Assembly (NCBI RefSeq): GCF_029227915.1
Contig: NC_079886.1
Location: 21,180,501 to 21,244,500 of the forward strand
DNA from: Hydractinia symbiolongicarpus
Lineage: Eukaryota > Cnidaria > Hydrozoa > Anthoathecata > Hydractiniidae
DNA: 64,000 nucleotides
Direction of reading: 5' to 3'
The notes under the pieces are model-generated. The model did not search any database, was not told the DNA's origin, and saw only the letters and a program-made list of their open reading frames with translations. The position numbers were made by a program, and so were the translations under genes. Each line of letters opens with the position of its first letter. Positions within the stretch are counted from its first letter, which is position 1. Below, in pieces: positions 1 to 10,540 of this stretch.

Positions 1-1410
1 AGTGTAATATGAAAAAGAAAGATGAAAAAGAAAGATATTGAGTTAAAACTTGTTAGGAGATGCTTTTAGGCAGGTCTGATGGGATTAGCATAAAAAATGA
101 TTCCGTAATATCTATACTTTTCGAATTTGGGCATTTAAAGCAGGGCGATAAGATTTTTTTTAAAGACAATTATAAATGTTGACCTAACAATTGTAAAATT
201 TTTTAGACAATACAATTTATTTGGGTGTATATGCATGTTAGGACGATGGCTTTTAATGCGCTAAGACCCCCTTCGCAGGACCCTTGTTGATAGCAGTACC
301 AACAGGAACGCAAGAGGCTATCCTGGGTAAATAATTTCAATAATAAAATAATAATAGGCACCTAATCTTTCACTTTTAACTATAATATGAAATAAAGATA
401 TAGCTAAAAATCATAATAAAAAAAGTGTATAGCTAGCTACTTTGGTTTGCACAACCTTTGTAGCTACAAAAGTACGTCTTGGACCTTAAAATAAATATAT
501 ATGTAAAATTTGTATGTAGCCAAAAAAGCGAAGGCAACACTGCAATCATGTTTTCTCGAAGCAAAAACTCAAAACACTTTAACTAACTTGTTTCTGATTA
601 AATTAAAAATAAAACTCTATCCATGATTTCGATCCAAGATTGTTTTGCATAAATTATAGCAATACGGTGTTCTCGGCGGTTCGCATGCAATTCTTAAACA
701 AAATGACCAAATTTTAAATAAATTAAAAATCAGCACGAATCGTGCTGATTTTAACCAGCCTGGCCCGGGGTCATTTCTTCGCGCCGTCTCGGATATCAAA
801 AAAGCGCAAAAATTGCCCTGGGAACGAGGTTGGAACTTTACCCCACTAGGCATGGTGTGGTACTGGATATACATGGCTAAGCACTGCATGGTATTGATTT
901 ATTGTGGTTGGCCGTGGCGTCTGTGCGTGTGCGTGCGCAACTGCGCTAGAACATACATTTCCCTATCCCTAAGACGACGACATATCAAAAAGGGAAAAAA
1001 ACCTGGGGACGAGGGTGGCGTGTGCCATTCCTAGAAAAACCGAACAGAACCGATATTCGGACTTTTAAAGGGCTTGATTTCGGATTGTAAACGGACGATT
1101 GCGTAACCATAGGTTGTCGAAGACGGAAGAAACGTGACCTTTGGTTTGGACACAAAAAAATTATGTAGCCAGCTACCTGTAGAAAAAAGATGGAAAGCAA
1201 AGATATAAAGTCAGAATCGTCTGACACAGGTAAATATTACATAATTTTTATAAGTAGGAAAAAGTTTATGCAACGTGATTCTAAGATTTGTAGCTAGGAA
1301 TAGCAGACCTTTTTTCAATGTTTACATTTTCCCATGGTTAACCTTTCTGGCTCTAATGCGTGGCAGGCAGGTGGAGCGCTTTAGTACTGGTATGCAGTTT
1401 TCCTGTACAT
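1..1410. other. AT-rich flank, no gene recognised
   Basis: No ORF here resembles a known protein. The short ORFs around 617-1227 lack splice context and read as chance frames. The stretch 240-330 (including 'gctatcctgggtaaataa') looks like repeat debris. A 13-bp perfect inverted repeat with a one-base centre lies at 726-752. Confidence 0.5.
726..752. repeat. Near-perfect 27-bp palindrome
   Basis: Arms 726-738 (AAAATCAGCACGA) and 740-752 are exact reverse complements around a single A. The GC-rich sequence after it (ctggcccggggtcatttc) contrasts with the AT-rich surroundings. This fits the centre or end of a small non-autonomous DNA element, but I could not delimit one. Confidence 0.6.
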
Positions 1411-2060
1411 TTAGTGGCGCCATTGATTAGTGGTTATAGCTCTTGTACTCTGCAGGAGACCAGCGTTCGATTCCTCTTGATGGCGATTCAACATGGGCGA
1501 ATGAATATTACCACAGCCCAGGGTTAACCCAAGCCAGGTTAACATCCAACAGCACACTGTGTGGGCTGTTAGATGTTGCCGGGAGATGTCTAGTAGAGCG
1601 CAGGCCCTAATACACCTTTCCGATAATCCGGGAAAACTAACACTCCATTGCAGTTTATTTTGCAATCAGAGGAGGTAAACATCACACTTTTATAAGAGTT
1701 TATTAAGGTTTATTAATGAAAAGTACACATAATTTGTATCTTATTATTATTAAAGTTTCCTGAAAATTTGAAAGAAATTGATACGACAGAAGTTAAAAAA
1801 CTGGAGAAAACACGCTTTCGTCTCTAACTAACTCTCATAAAAACACGATTTTTACCTCCTTTTTTCCGATATTGTAAAACGATGGAGAGCCGTAGGAACG
1901 CATGTACAATTGAATTATTGTAAAGGTTATTGGGTCTGCGTAGCTCAAAATGAGCATTAAATAGTCTAGGACTCTCCATCTAAGCCATAGCCCCTCCTGA
2001 AAATAATAGACAGGGTATATCCCTTGATATTTGCGAGGCTAGCCATGTAAAATATGCACA
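1411..2060 (+). mobile_element. tRNA-derived SINE, copy 1 (split by about 220 bp)
   Basis: The head at 1415-1475 has an A-box-like segment (TTAGTGGTTATAGC) and a B box (GTTCGATTCC). A body follows to about 1660. A second block at about 1880-2060 ('ctctccatctaagccat', 'aatagacagggtatatccc') continues the same element. The copy at 30185-30530 on the minus strand carries head, body and tail contiguously, so about 220 bp between 1660 and 1880 looks like an insertion here. The head cannot fold as a functional tRNA as far as I can see. Confidence 0.65.
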
Positions 2061-2135
2061 TCTATCTGTCTGTCTCCAAAAATACGAATACACGAGTTCG
2101 CAGTTTCAAAATTCAGTGAGCGCACATATATAATG

Positions 2136-2329
2136 ATTACGTAATTAAGATGCGCGTGCATAATCGGAAGATAAAATGCAAACAAAGATGGCAGTAGTAA
2201 ATGAAAGTGACTATCGTTTCAGAGTGTTTTTCCTTGTTAAAGGCTCTAAATGAATAAAAAACTGTCAATTTTAAATTCCAGCATGTTTTGATGCGTTCGG
2301 TATTACAAAATCTGTCGATGTTACGTAAA
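2136..2329. promoter_or_regulatory. Two PAR/NFIL3-type bZIP consensus sites
   Basis: ATTACGTAAT at 2136-2145 matches the PAR/NFIL3 consensus RTTAYGTAAY exactly. GTTACGTAAA at 2320-2329 matches nine of ten positions. They lie about 3.4 kb upstream of the bZIP exon. Another exact match occurs at 9714-9723 in repeat-like sequence, so chance or repeat origin is quite possible. Confidence 0.25.
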
Positions 2330-2784
2330 ACGTCACCATGTTTAGTAAAGATGCTAGCGAAGAGTTTGTTTTTATTTTCTTACAACTGTACCGCAATGTT
2401 TATTTACATTATGAGCCTTGGTTGGGTTTTTTTACAGAACATGTTTGCGCTTCCTTGACAACAACGCGAGGAGAGCACATGGTGGGAAAAAATGCAAGGA
2501 GTTAAAGTACAACAACAAGACTAAAAAAATTTGTAAAAGTGTTGACCAGTAAGGACGTTAGTGGTGCAAATATGGCATGCAATGACATGCTACGAAACCA
2601 TCTTGTACAAGTTTGTTAGCTATATGGAACGTACCAAGAGGTTGTAAAACTGTACCTGTTCACAAACCCATTTTGGAGCTGACATTTAACAAACATCGAA
2701 ATGTCTTTTTCACATTATCAATATATATAGTATAATAAACCTATAAAAATGTTATATAATTAATCAATATAAATCGGTTTTTTC

Positions 2785-3570
2785 ATATTGCTTAGGACTG
2801 CCATATTGTTACCACATAGTCAAACATTTTTAAATGAAAATAGGGTACTCTGTTGCCAGTTTGCGAAAAGTTTTCATTCGTCTGATGACTTGTTCCACTA
2901 AAATCCTCAAATTTGCAATGTGTTTCGTTTTTTTTAACTTCTGCAGGTGTCATCTGTGCAGATCCTTTTCGTCCAGGAGGTACCATATATAAAATAAACC
3001 AAACATTCTTCATGAATTCTGAAACCTTTGTCAAACATTATTTGGGACTATTGAGGTACCATATCAAGATAGCCACAACAGTTTGTTATTTCCTTATCTG
3101 ATATAGAGCCTCCATATGCTTTGGAAACAAACAAAGACTAGGTCCAGATTTTTCGCCGTTTCAATAAAAAATTCTGTGCCATCTAAAATTGAATGCATTT
3201 TTGGCAATGACTGGAATCTTTTTTTGAGAGTATTGGATATTTTATCTTCGTCTGGTACATATACAATAGGTCTCAATGCTGCTGAAGTAGCTTTCAACCA
3301 TGAAGCTATGTTGCTAGTTAAGCCAACAGATATTTTGAAGCGATCAGCAAGATCTTTATCAAAACTCACTCGTAAGGTTTTTCACAGCAACAACTCCTCA
3401 CAACTTTCTGGGTTGCACAAGTTTGGCTGTCCCAAACATCCAAGTCGTACTCACTATGACTGCAGTTTATGACAGCACAAGTTCTGGAACGCTTTCTTTT
3501 TCCACTCTCAACAGTTTTTTTCCATATTTTCAACAAAATTTTCTGTACTTTAAGACAAATATTCACGAGT
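2785..3570 (-). pseudogene. Broken THAP plus DDE_Tnp_4 (ISL2EU/IS4EU-type) transposase
   Basis: Three minus-strand pieces read in order as one transposase. A THAP-like N-terminus lies around 3366-3566 (CAVINCSHSEYDLDVWDSQ). A helix-turn-helix and early DDE segment lies at 3094-3369 (KDLADRFKISVGLTSNIASW, then LDGTEFFIETAKNLDL). A C-terminal segment lies at 2792-3034 (VPPGRKGSAQMTPAEVKK). After the last lysines the frame slips at a poly-A run, and the family-typical continuation resumes in another frame. The pieces are in different frames and lack long intervening domain parts, so this is a dead copy. In this family the enzyme cuts and pastes its own DNA. I saw no terminal inverted repeats. 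The assignment rests on motif memory, not a search. Confidence 0.7.
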
Positions 3571-5731
3571 TCCTACTGGCGTGAGTTAAAAATAGGAATG
3601 TTTTCTTCCGGTTGTGCCTGTACATATATTTTTTTAACGATGACATAATGGTCATGTGATCTTCGCACGCAAAATTCAGGGAACTGTGAAGAGGTGTATT
3701 GCTAAACCAAGCAAAAAAAAACAAAAAAACACACACACACAAAGATATTGTGGAGTTAGTTATTCACACAAACGACTGTATGGTATTCATTATTTATTAT
3801 AAGACCTTCGAGGCAATTTTGTTTTGTATTGACAATTTGTTGCCCAGTTGCTTTGTTAAATTTTGAGGGCTGGCAGAGTTTATTTCGAAACCATCTTTCT
3901 TTCCATGAACTAAAGGAACTTATGAAACGCCTTATAATATCACCATTCTATCCTATTAGTAAATGCGATATCTTACATAATTTTAAATGCTTGTTTTGTT
4001 TTAAAATGCTTTATCCCGGTTTAAAATGCTGATGTACGTTTGTCAAATTTTGTTTTGATATAAAGTTTGCAAAGAGTCTTTTGCAACTAGTATTGAAAAT
4101 AAAGAAAAATAAGGTGTTTACGTTAGGTATAAAATGGTGTTGAAATTACATCATGAGCTTAAAAAGTTGGTTAGCAAGTCTTGGAATTTTAAAAATTTCA
4201 GATTTAATTATGCCGCATAAATTATGTCATATTTATGTAATAGCAAATTTTAACGTTTTCCATCATCAGTATTTTCAGACCTAGGGACTTATTTTATTTT
4301 TAGGTGAATTGATTAACATAAATTTTTTTCACAAAATCACACTTTTTTGCTTGTCCTAGGCCTCTTAGTTTTTTCAATGACCCAATAACTCCGGATCTGC
4401 ATGTTGGTTTGCAATCAAATTTTGTGGGCAAACAAATGAGCCTATAGAACCTTATACCCAGAAAATAAAGTTTTGGTCACAAATTACTTGTTTTTATAAC
4501 AGGTTTGAAGTGTTTTAAACTGGGAAGTTTTAGTCCTGTCCTGTTTACAAAAAGGACATACGGATTACTGACAGGTTTACAAACGGTATATATTTTCTGT
4601 TTGCCGGCCAAATCGTTTGAAATCAAGATGGCGTTTGCAACCAAGGACTGAACATCTCTGTTAGAATTTACTACTCGCAGCTCTAAATATTTAAAAAACA
4701 ATTTATTTATGTCATGTTCTTTCCATTGCATTTTTGATTACCCTAAGATATTTAATTTTTTCTCTGCTGTTCATGTAGTTGATGGTTCTCAACTTTTTTT
4801 TTTGCCAAAAAGATATTTGTATTATTGGTCATTTTGTGATTTTCAGTGAGAGGTCGACTTGCGAAAGTTTTGACAATTTCCTTCAAGAAAAAGCAAAATG
4901 TAGACACTGTTCAACTATTTTTTACATTGACCCTGCTATGAGAACCAGACAATTTGCATACAGAAAAACCCTTCAGTAAAAAAAACCTTTTCTTAACTCC
5001 ATTGAAAGTGCTTCTAAGATCTTCTGGCAATAATTTTTGCTGGTATGCGAAATTTTTAATCTGCAATCTAATCTGCAAAATTGTGTCATTTATTCTTTAA
5101 AATATCATTTGCAAAAATTAATAAAAATGTCAATAATTTGGAAAATTTTTATTTTATAGTAAGCAACTACTTTTTTTAGTATAAAATAAATATATTTATT
5201 CATTAAAAATAATTACAATTTAATTAAAATATAAATAGACTAAGGTTAAATAAAATAAAAATTGATAAATAAAGGACAGTATAGAGTAAAAATTAAGGCT
5301 ATGAGCCACGCGAGTGTTTGACTGAATAGAAGAGAAGTGCGCATTGGTGACTAAATAAAACAAAAACTTTTATTCTGGTAATCTACACAGGCAAGATCAA
5401 AATCATTAACCACCTCCGTGTGCAACTTGGTATTCAAGGATCTAGAACCTCTAAGGCAAAGCAAAGCAGATTTCATTATTACGAAGGAGAGTTTACGTCT
5501 CATCCAAGGCATTATTTTATCTTAAAAAAAGTAATTTTTGTTCCAATACCTAAAACCTGAACAAAAATAACAAAAAAGTTGTTACATGTTGACGTGTTCT
5601 TTTCTTTTATTCTCGTGTATGAAACAATGTGGTTACGATACAAGCAAAAGTTCAGTGCTTTGGACACAACAAAGTATTTAAAAGGGTATGTTTAATTTGC
5701 AAAATTTTAATGCATTAGTTATTGTTTCTAG
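3571..5731. other. Non-coding AT-rich interval
   Basis: It contains an (AC)n-like patch near 3720-3740 and several chance ORFs of fewer than 85 codons, without splice context or recognisable domains. A possible 5' non-coding exon of the bZIP gene ends near 5685 at a GTATGT donor. Its only phase-compatible frame has a stop, so I do not call it coding. Confidence 0.4.
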
Positions 5732-6819
5732 ACAAAACAAGTGGATCTTTATTCAAAGTGACGAAAGGGTGTGTGAAGAAACGTAGAGAAGAATTGCCAG
5801 TTTCATACCCTAAAAACTATATGATTGTTGATGAATTCTGCTCAAGTGTAACATCATTAACTTCATCAAGCTCTGATTTCTTTAACATGCAGTTGCATTC
5901 ACGATTTCATCATCTTTCCAAGCATCCAAAACGATTTAAAGAAAAATCGTCAACTGATAAATTGTTAGATGAAACAGCAACATTAGTATACCCGCAAAGA
6001 AATACCCTTGATGAGGAAATCATAGCTGAATTAGATCGACAGTATGATCATAATATTTGCTTAGATCGTTTTATAAGCGAAATGGAGCAACATCAGACAC
6101 ATGAACCCCCACAACAAGCAGGGTTACTTGCAACCAGGACTGAATCTGTCTCATTATCTGGTAAAGCGGACAGTTGTAGTAACTGTAGCAACAGCTCCAG
6201 TCAATGTCCTACTTGCACAAGTGGTTCTTCTTCTGTGCTGCCTCGCTCAAATGAAACAGATAGCGTGAGTCATAACAGTGAAAGTATAAAATCAGCCTCA
6301 CCAGAATGTGAAAATCCTTTAAAAATTATGGAATCTTTTCAAAATGTTGTTTGTGATCCAGAAGAAACTCCCGTATCTACTTCAGAGACCAAAAGATCCT
6401 CCAGTGAACCTGAGAGTGGCATTGATGTAAATTCTGGATTAAGAACTTCTTCTAGCAGCACTTCCCAAAACTATAAAGGTGGTAAACCCGGGCGAAAAAG
6501 AAAAAGAGGTTATATATATGATCCAAAACCAGTTAAAGTCAAGTCTAAAACAGTTATTCCTGAATCCCAGAAGGACGATACGTATTGGGAAAAACGTAAA
6601 CGGAATAACGAGGCTGCGAGGAGATCAAGAGAAATGCGTCGAAGGATGGAAGCAGAAGTGAGCAACAAAATGAGTATTTTAAAAAAAGAAAACGAGGCAT
6701 TGCGCGTAACTATAGCGTTATTAATAAAACGTAATGAAACTCTGGAATATATTCTTGATGATTATGCAAATGTTGAAAAAGAAATTATGTATACAATCAA
6801 CGAATCTCCAGCTAGTTGA
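5732..6819 (+). CDS. PAR/NFIL3-type bZIP transcription factor (main exon)
   Basis: A nuclear DNA-binding factor of the PAR-bZIP/NFIL3/CES-2 class, which binds TTAYGTAA-like sites as dimers. The open frame follows a clean acceptor (TTGTTTCTAG, ending 5731) and runs to TGA at 6817-6819. The basic region (YWEKRKRNNEAARRSREMRR, about 6583-6642) has the N-x-x-A-A-x-x-S-R signature typical of this class. A leucine-zipper-like helix (KKENEALRVTIALLI) follows close to the C-terminus. Upstream are a serine-rich low-complexity stretch and a basic patch (GRKRKRG). The first in-frame Met is at 5821, giving 332 residues. The roughly 30 codons before it are open and could be joined to an upstream coding exon that I could not find. 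Intronless downstream. Which member of the class it is (HLF/TEF/DBP versus NFIL3) is not resolved. Confidence 0.85.
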
Positions 6820-9189
6820 TAACAACGGGTTTCGTATCATTATGATTTATTATCATCATTATTATTACGGGGAATGGGAGGAATAACTTTCACGGTGTAC
6901 AATTAGAAATAAACGTACTACAAAATGCTTAATTTATTATTGTACATCGTACATATGGACCCACTTTTATGAACCATAGGATAACGTTTGATTATTCGAG
7001 CAACAGAATAGCTAGATTTGAAAGAGAAGTATTTGTATTAAAACACTGTTTAATTCTTGTAATAGGTTTGTTGTCGTAACTAAAAACATGCCAGCTTAAA
7101 AATAAGTCTTTATAAAAATATGATCGTTGTGTAAATATTTTGTCGAGGTCTATATTAAGATTTTAAATCTCTTTCATTTTTTGATCTACGGTTGTAAATA
7201 TCGCGTTTACTTACGTAGAATTGTGTATAAATTTTTATTTTAAAAAAAACATTGAGTATATTTATTATTTTGTATCTAATATGTACACATTTTTTTATAA
7301 GCAACTGAGTTGCTAAGATCTCAGCCTTAAACTTGGACCAAAATTACACAACGTCTTAGGTTGACAGGAAAGATGTACTGAGCAACGTATTGAGAAACAA
7401 ACAGAATAGACAAACAAACGATATTTATGACAAAACAATGCACTCACTATGGTCCTCAGCATAATAAACAAACAAAAGGGAGCGAGATATTGAACGATCG
7501 AAAAAGAAAAACGTCTTGAAGTTTTGTCTCAGAAATTTGTATGCATAGCAACATTCCTGAAATTCCCTTGTTGATTTCTTCTTTGAGGCTTAAAATTAAT
7601 TTTTCCTTAGCAACTCCAAGCGGAAATAAAAATTGGTGTTGCTTATAAAAAAATGTGTAGTCTTTTGTTATTTTTATTATATTGTATATAGCAGACTGTA
7701 TATGTTCTTGCATGATTCTATTTTTCAGAAAAAAAAGATTAGCAACACAGAAAATGAAGTCATAAATTTCTTTAAGTGAAAATAACCTTGAAAGTATTTC
7801 GAAAAAAAAATTTTACCGTGTAACGGCAACTTAAGAAAATTAAATTATCTTGAGATATGTTATTTTAAAGATATGAGAAAGGTAGCTTCGTAATATTGGG
7901 TTTTTGATTTAGATCCGTAAAGTTAATTTGTCCGAAATTTTGTCTAGGATTTTTCCGAAATCTTTGAGATTGTGTCCGAAAATTTTGTTTTGTCAAAATC
8001 ACCTGCTTCTATTTTATACAAAAATATTTAATGTGACCAAAAAAAATGCAAAAGACATGCGGCAACGTGCCGCAAGGAACGATTGGATTCGATCCAAACT
8101 TGCCGCAGCGTCATGCTGCAAACAGTAAGTTGTTATACCTCATTTAGCGGCTACTGTATATGGTGATAACGCGCTGGGACACGTAAATTTCTTTTCAGTG
8201 TGAATTTAGCAAATCAACAATTAAGAATTCTTAAATTATGTTTTAAGCAAAACAAAATTTAACCAGGTTCATCGTTGCCGGTTTAGTTCACTGTTTACAG
8301 GCACTTGTTTACCTGATGCTTGTTGACTATCTTCTTTGATAAACACAATTTACCATCTCTAGAGTTCCAAATGATCAAGGGAGGGAAGGGGGTAGTAAAC
8401 GGAGGGTTAGGGAATGTATAATTTACAATCGGGTGAGTGTATATGTGTTTTTGGTGTTGTGGTTTAGAACAATTTGCCGGTGGGGGTTGGGTAGAATACA
8501 TGATGGTAGTCGGGTGTATGTTTGTTGTAAATACTTTGCTCATCAAAATGGTAAGTGATAGAAATAGGTTTGAATAAATAATAATGGAGGTGTTAGAGTG
8601 GAAGGTTGGTGCGCAAATCAACGTTTACTTTCAATCACGTTTGTTTTGTAAGACTTACATCACTCACAGAACAAGTTTTGAAACTAATTGCAGTTTTTAT
8701 AATTCCCACCATTGCATAATTTATTTATTTCATGGTAATGAATGTGATGCTGTTTTTTTATTGTGGTGCTAATCCGCTCCTTAAACTACAATTCATTCAA
8801 TTCCTAATAGTATCAGTCCGTTTGTTTTATAGTAAGGTCCATGTATTCCATTGACGTTCAATTATTCCGAAAGTGTCATCAAAATGGCTACCAATGAGCT
8901 AAAAGTTTAACTGAGTAAACCCTACCAATTCTTAAGTTTTGATGCCCATTGAGTTCAGTTGTACCGTTTTCTTAGGTTTTAACTTTATCTTTAAAATTTT
9001 TCTAATGTGAACCTCGACTTTTGTAAAGGTGGTCGCTTCTCATAGCTTGAATTCTAACAACAATTAAATTGTTGAACACTTGTTAAGGCTGAAATACACT
9101 ATCATTTTTCCAATGGCATCAAAAATGACAAATTTCGGCACGTATACATTATCATTAAAAACATGAAACTTGAGCATGTTTTCTTAGCA
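6820..9189. other. bZIP 3' flank and intergenic sequence
   Basis: A possible polyadenylation signal (AATAAA) lies near 6907. The rest is AT-rich with no recognisable gene. The short frames at 7456-7713, 7928-8128 and 8295-8772 show neither domain content nor splice logic. Confidence 0.4.
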
Positions 9190-9515
9190 ACATTGACTCT
9201 GAAGAAGAAATAGCAGCTGCTGTTCCTGTAGATATCTTATCAAAAAAGAGAGCCGAACGTAGGAAAAGAAAGCAAAGAAATGTGGGTGAAGCCGTGGTTA
9301 AATAGGCGAACTGAACTTGGCATCTACAATACTCTAATGTATGAACTGCGCGTGGAGAAAATTGCAGAGTATACGCGATTTTTAAGAATGCCGCTGGATA
9401 TTTTTGATGAGCTCCTTAATCCTTAAGTTGACATTGAGAAAAAAAACAACGCATTCAGGAGAACCAATTCCTGCTAAAGTCAAACTAGCCGCAACTTTGA
9501 AAAATCGTTTTTATA
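9190..9515 (+). pseudogene. HARBI1/PIF-Harbinger-type transposase relic
   Basis: Three overlapping frames give the N-terminal region of a Harbinger nuclease. First is an acidic and basic lead-in (KKRAERRKRKQR, about 9240-9278). Next is a second frame, 9280-9426 (MWVKPWLNRRTELGIYNTLM, then FLRMPLDIFDELL), ending in TAA. Then a third frame carries GEPIPAKVKLAATLK to about 9515. WVKPWL, the F-x-R-M-P segment and the KLAATL segment are typical of DDE_Tnp_4 Harbinger proteins. At least two frameshifts break it, and the catalytic DDE part is absent. It is a different lineage from the THAP-type relic at 2.8-3.6 kb. Confidence 0.7.
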
Positions 9516-10540
9516 TTTTACTTTTATATTTAACATGCAAGATATAGAATATGGCGAATACAAACGCTTTAGATAGTTGATATTTATCAAACTCATGATA
9601 AAATATGCTGTTAAATTTTTTTTGATTTGCTTATGTCATCAAACCACTTGACCCCTCCGCCCCTACCCTATAATCAAGCGTAAGCAATTTCCATGACCCC
9701 CTCCCCCTACTTGATTACGTAATAAGTGAACACTCCCTAAGTTCTCACACGCAAAATTAGAAGTTTCGACTCAATACGGATTTGTTGATTTGCCAAATAT
9801 TTAAAAAAATTTCACGCATACCGAGAAAATTCGACCAACGTTTGTAAAATGATAAGAGTAACAGAGACACAAAAACGGTTTTAAATAATGCACTTTATTA
9901 TTACCAGGATAAATATTTCAAATTATATGCACACAATTCTAAGCTCCAGTCTTCTATTAAAGTGGCCGCCTTAGGCCCTTTTTATTTAAAATAAAATTCG
10001 AGATCTAGCCTTACGCAAATAAAACATACACACTAAATGTGTCCTCATCTTCAATGTCTGTGTCTGTGTCTACAACTTTCCAGCTTCATACACACATACA
10101 CATTGGAATATACTAGGAATAAGTTCAGCCTGAAAATTGATAAAATTAATAATGTATAGTATAAAAAAGCAACCGTAAAAAATGGCATTTAGATCGTACA
10201 GGCACAAGTACAAATTTAAATTAAATAATTCCTAATAAATAGATAAATTCGTAAAATTCTGCCGGCGAAAGTTTCTGCAGTAAAGTGTGGAACCATGGGT
10301 GTGGAATACACTGAAACCATTCATCTCAATGTTAATAATAGTCGTATTCTGTCTTTATTACGAACACCCGTCTGAGTAATTTCTTCACAGACGACAAAAT
10401 GCACGAAATGCACGAAATACCCATGCGGGAAATAAGTACAACGGGTGAAAATCTGATGAACAGTAAACTGTGAATTTTTCCATGGGCTAACGACTAATTT
10501 ATAATTTTTGTGCATCAAATCCGACGGTTTTAAAAACATA

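Noticed and set aside
617-1227. Three overlapping short ORFs
   Set aside because: No family resemblance; the region contains palindrome and repeat-like sequence.
1415-1480. Possible tRNA gene (also at 30470-30530 and 43975-44030)
   Set aside because: A and B boxes are present, but the arms do not fold into a proper acceptor or anticodon stem. Each is followed by repeat body sequence, so they are SINE heads.
5619-5685. Candidate first coding exon of the bZIP gene ending at GTATGT
   Set aside because: The only frame that joins exon 2 in phase contains a stop codon; it can at most be 5' UTR.
8295-8772. Opposed ORFs of 108 and 62 codons
   Set aside because: Low-complexity composition, no domain resemblance, no splice context.
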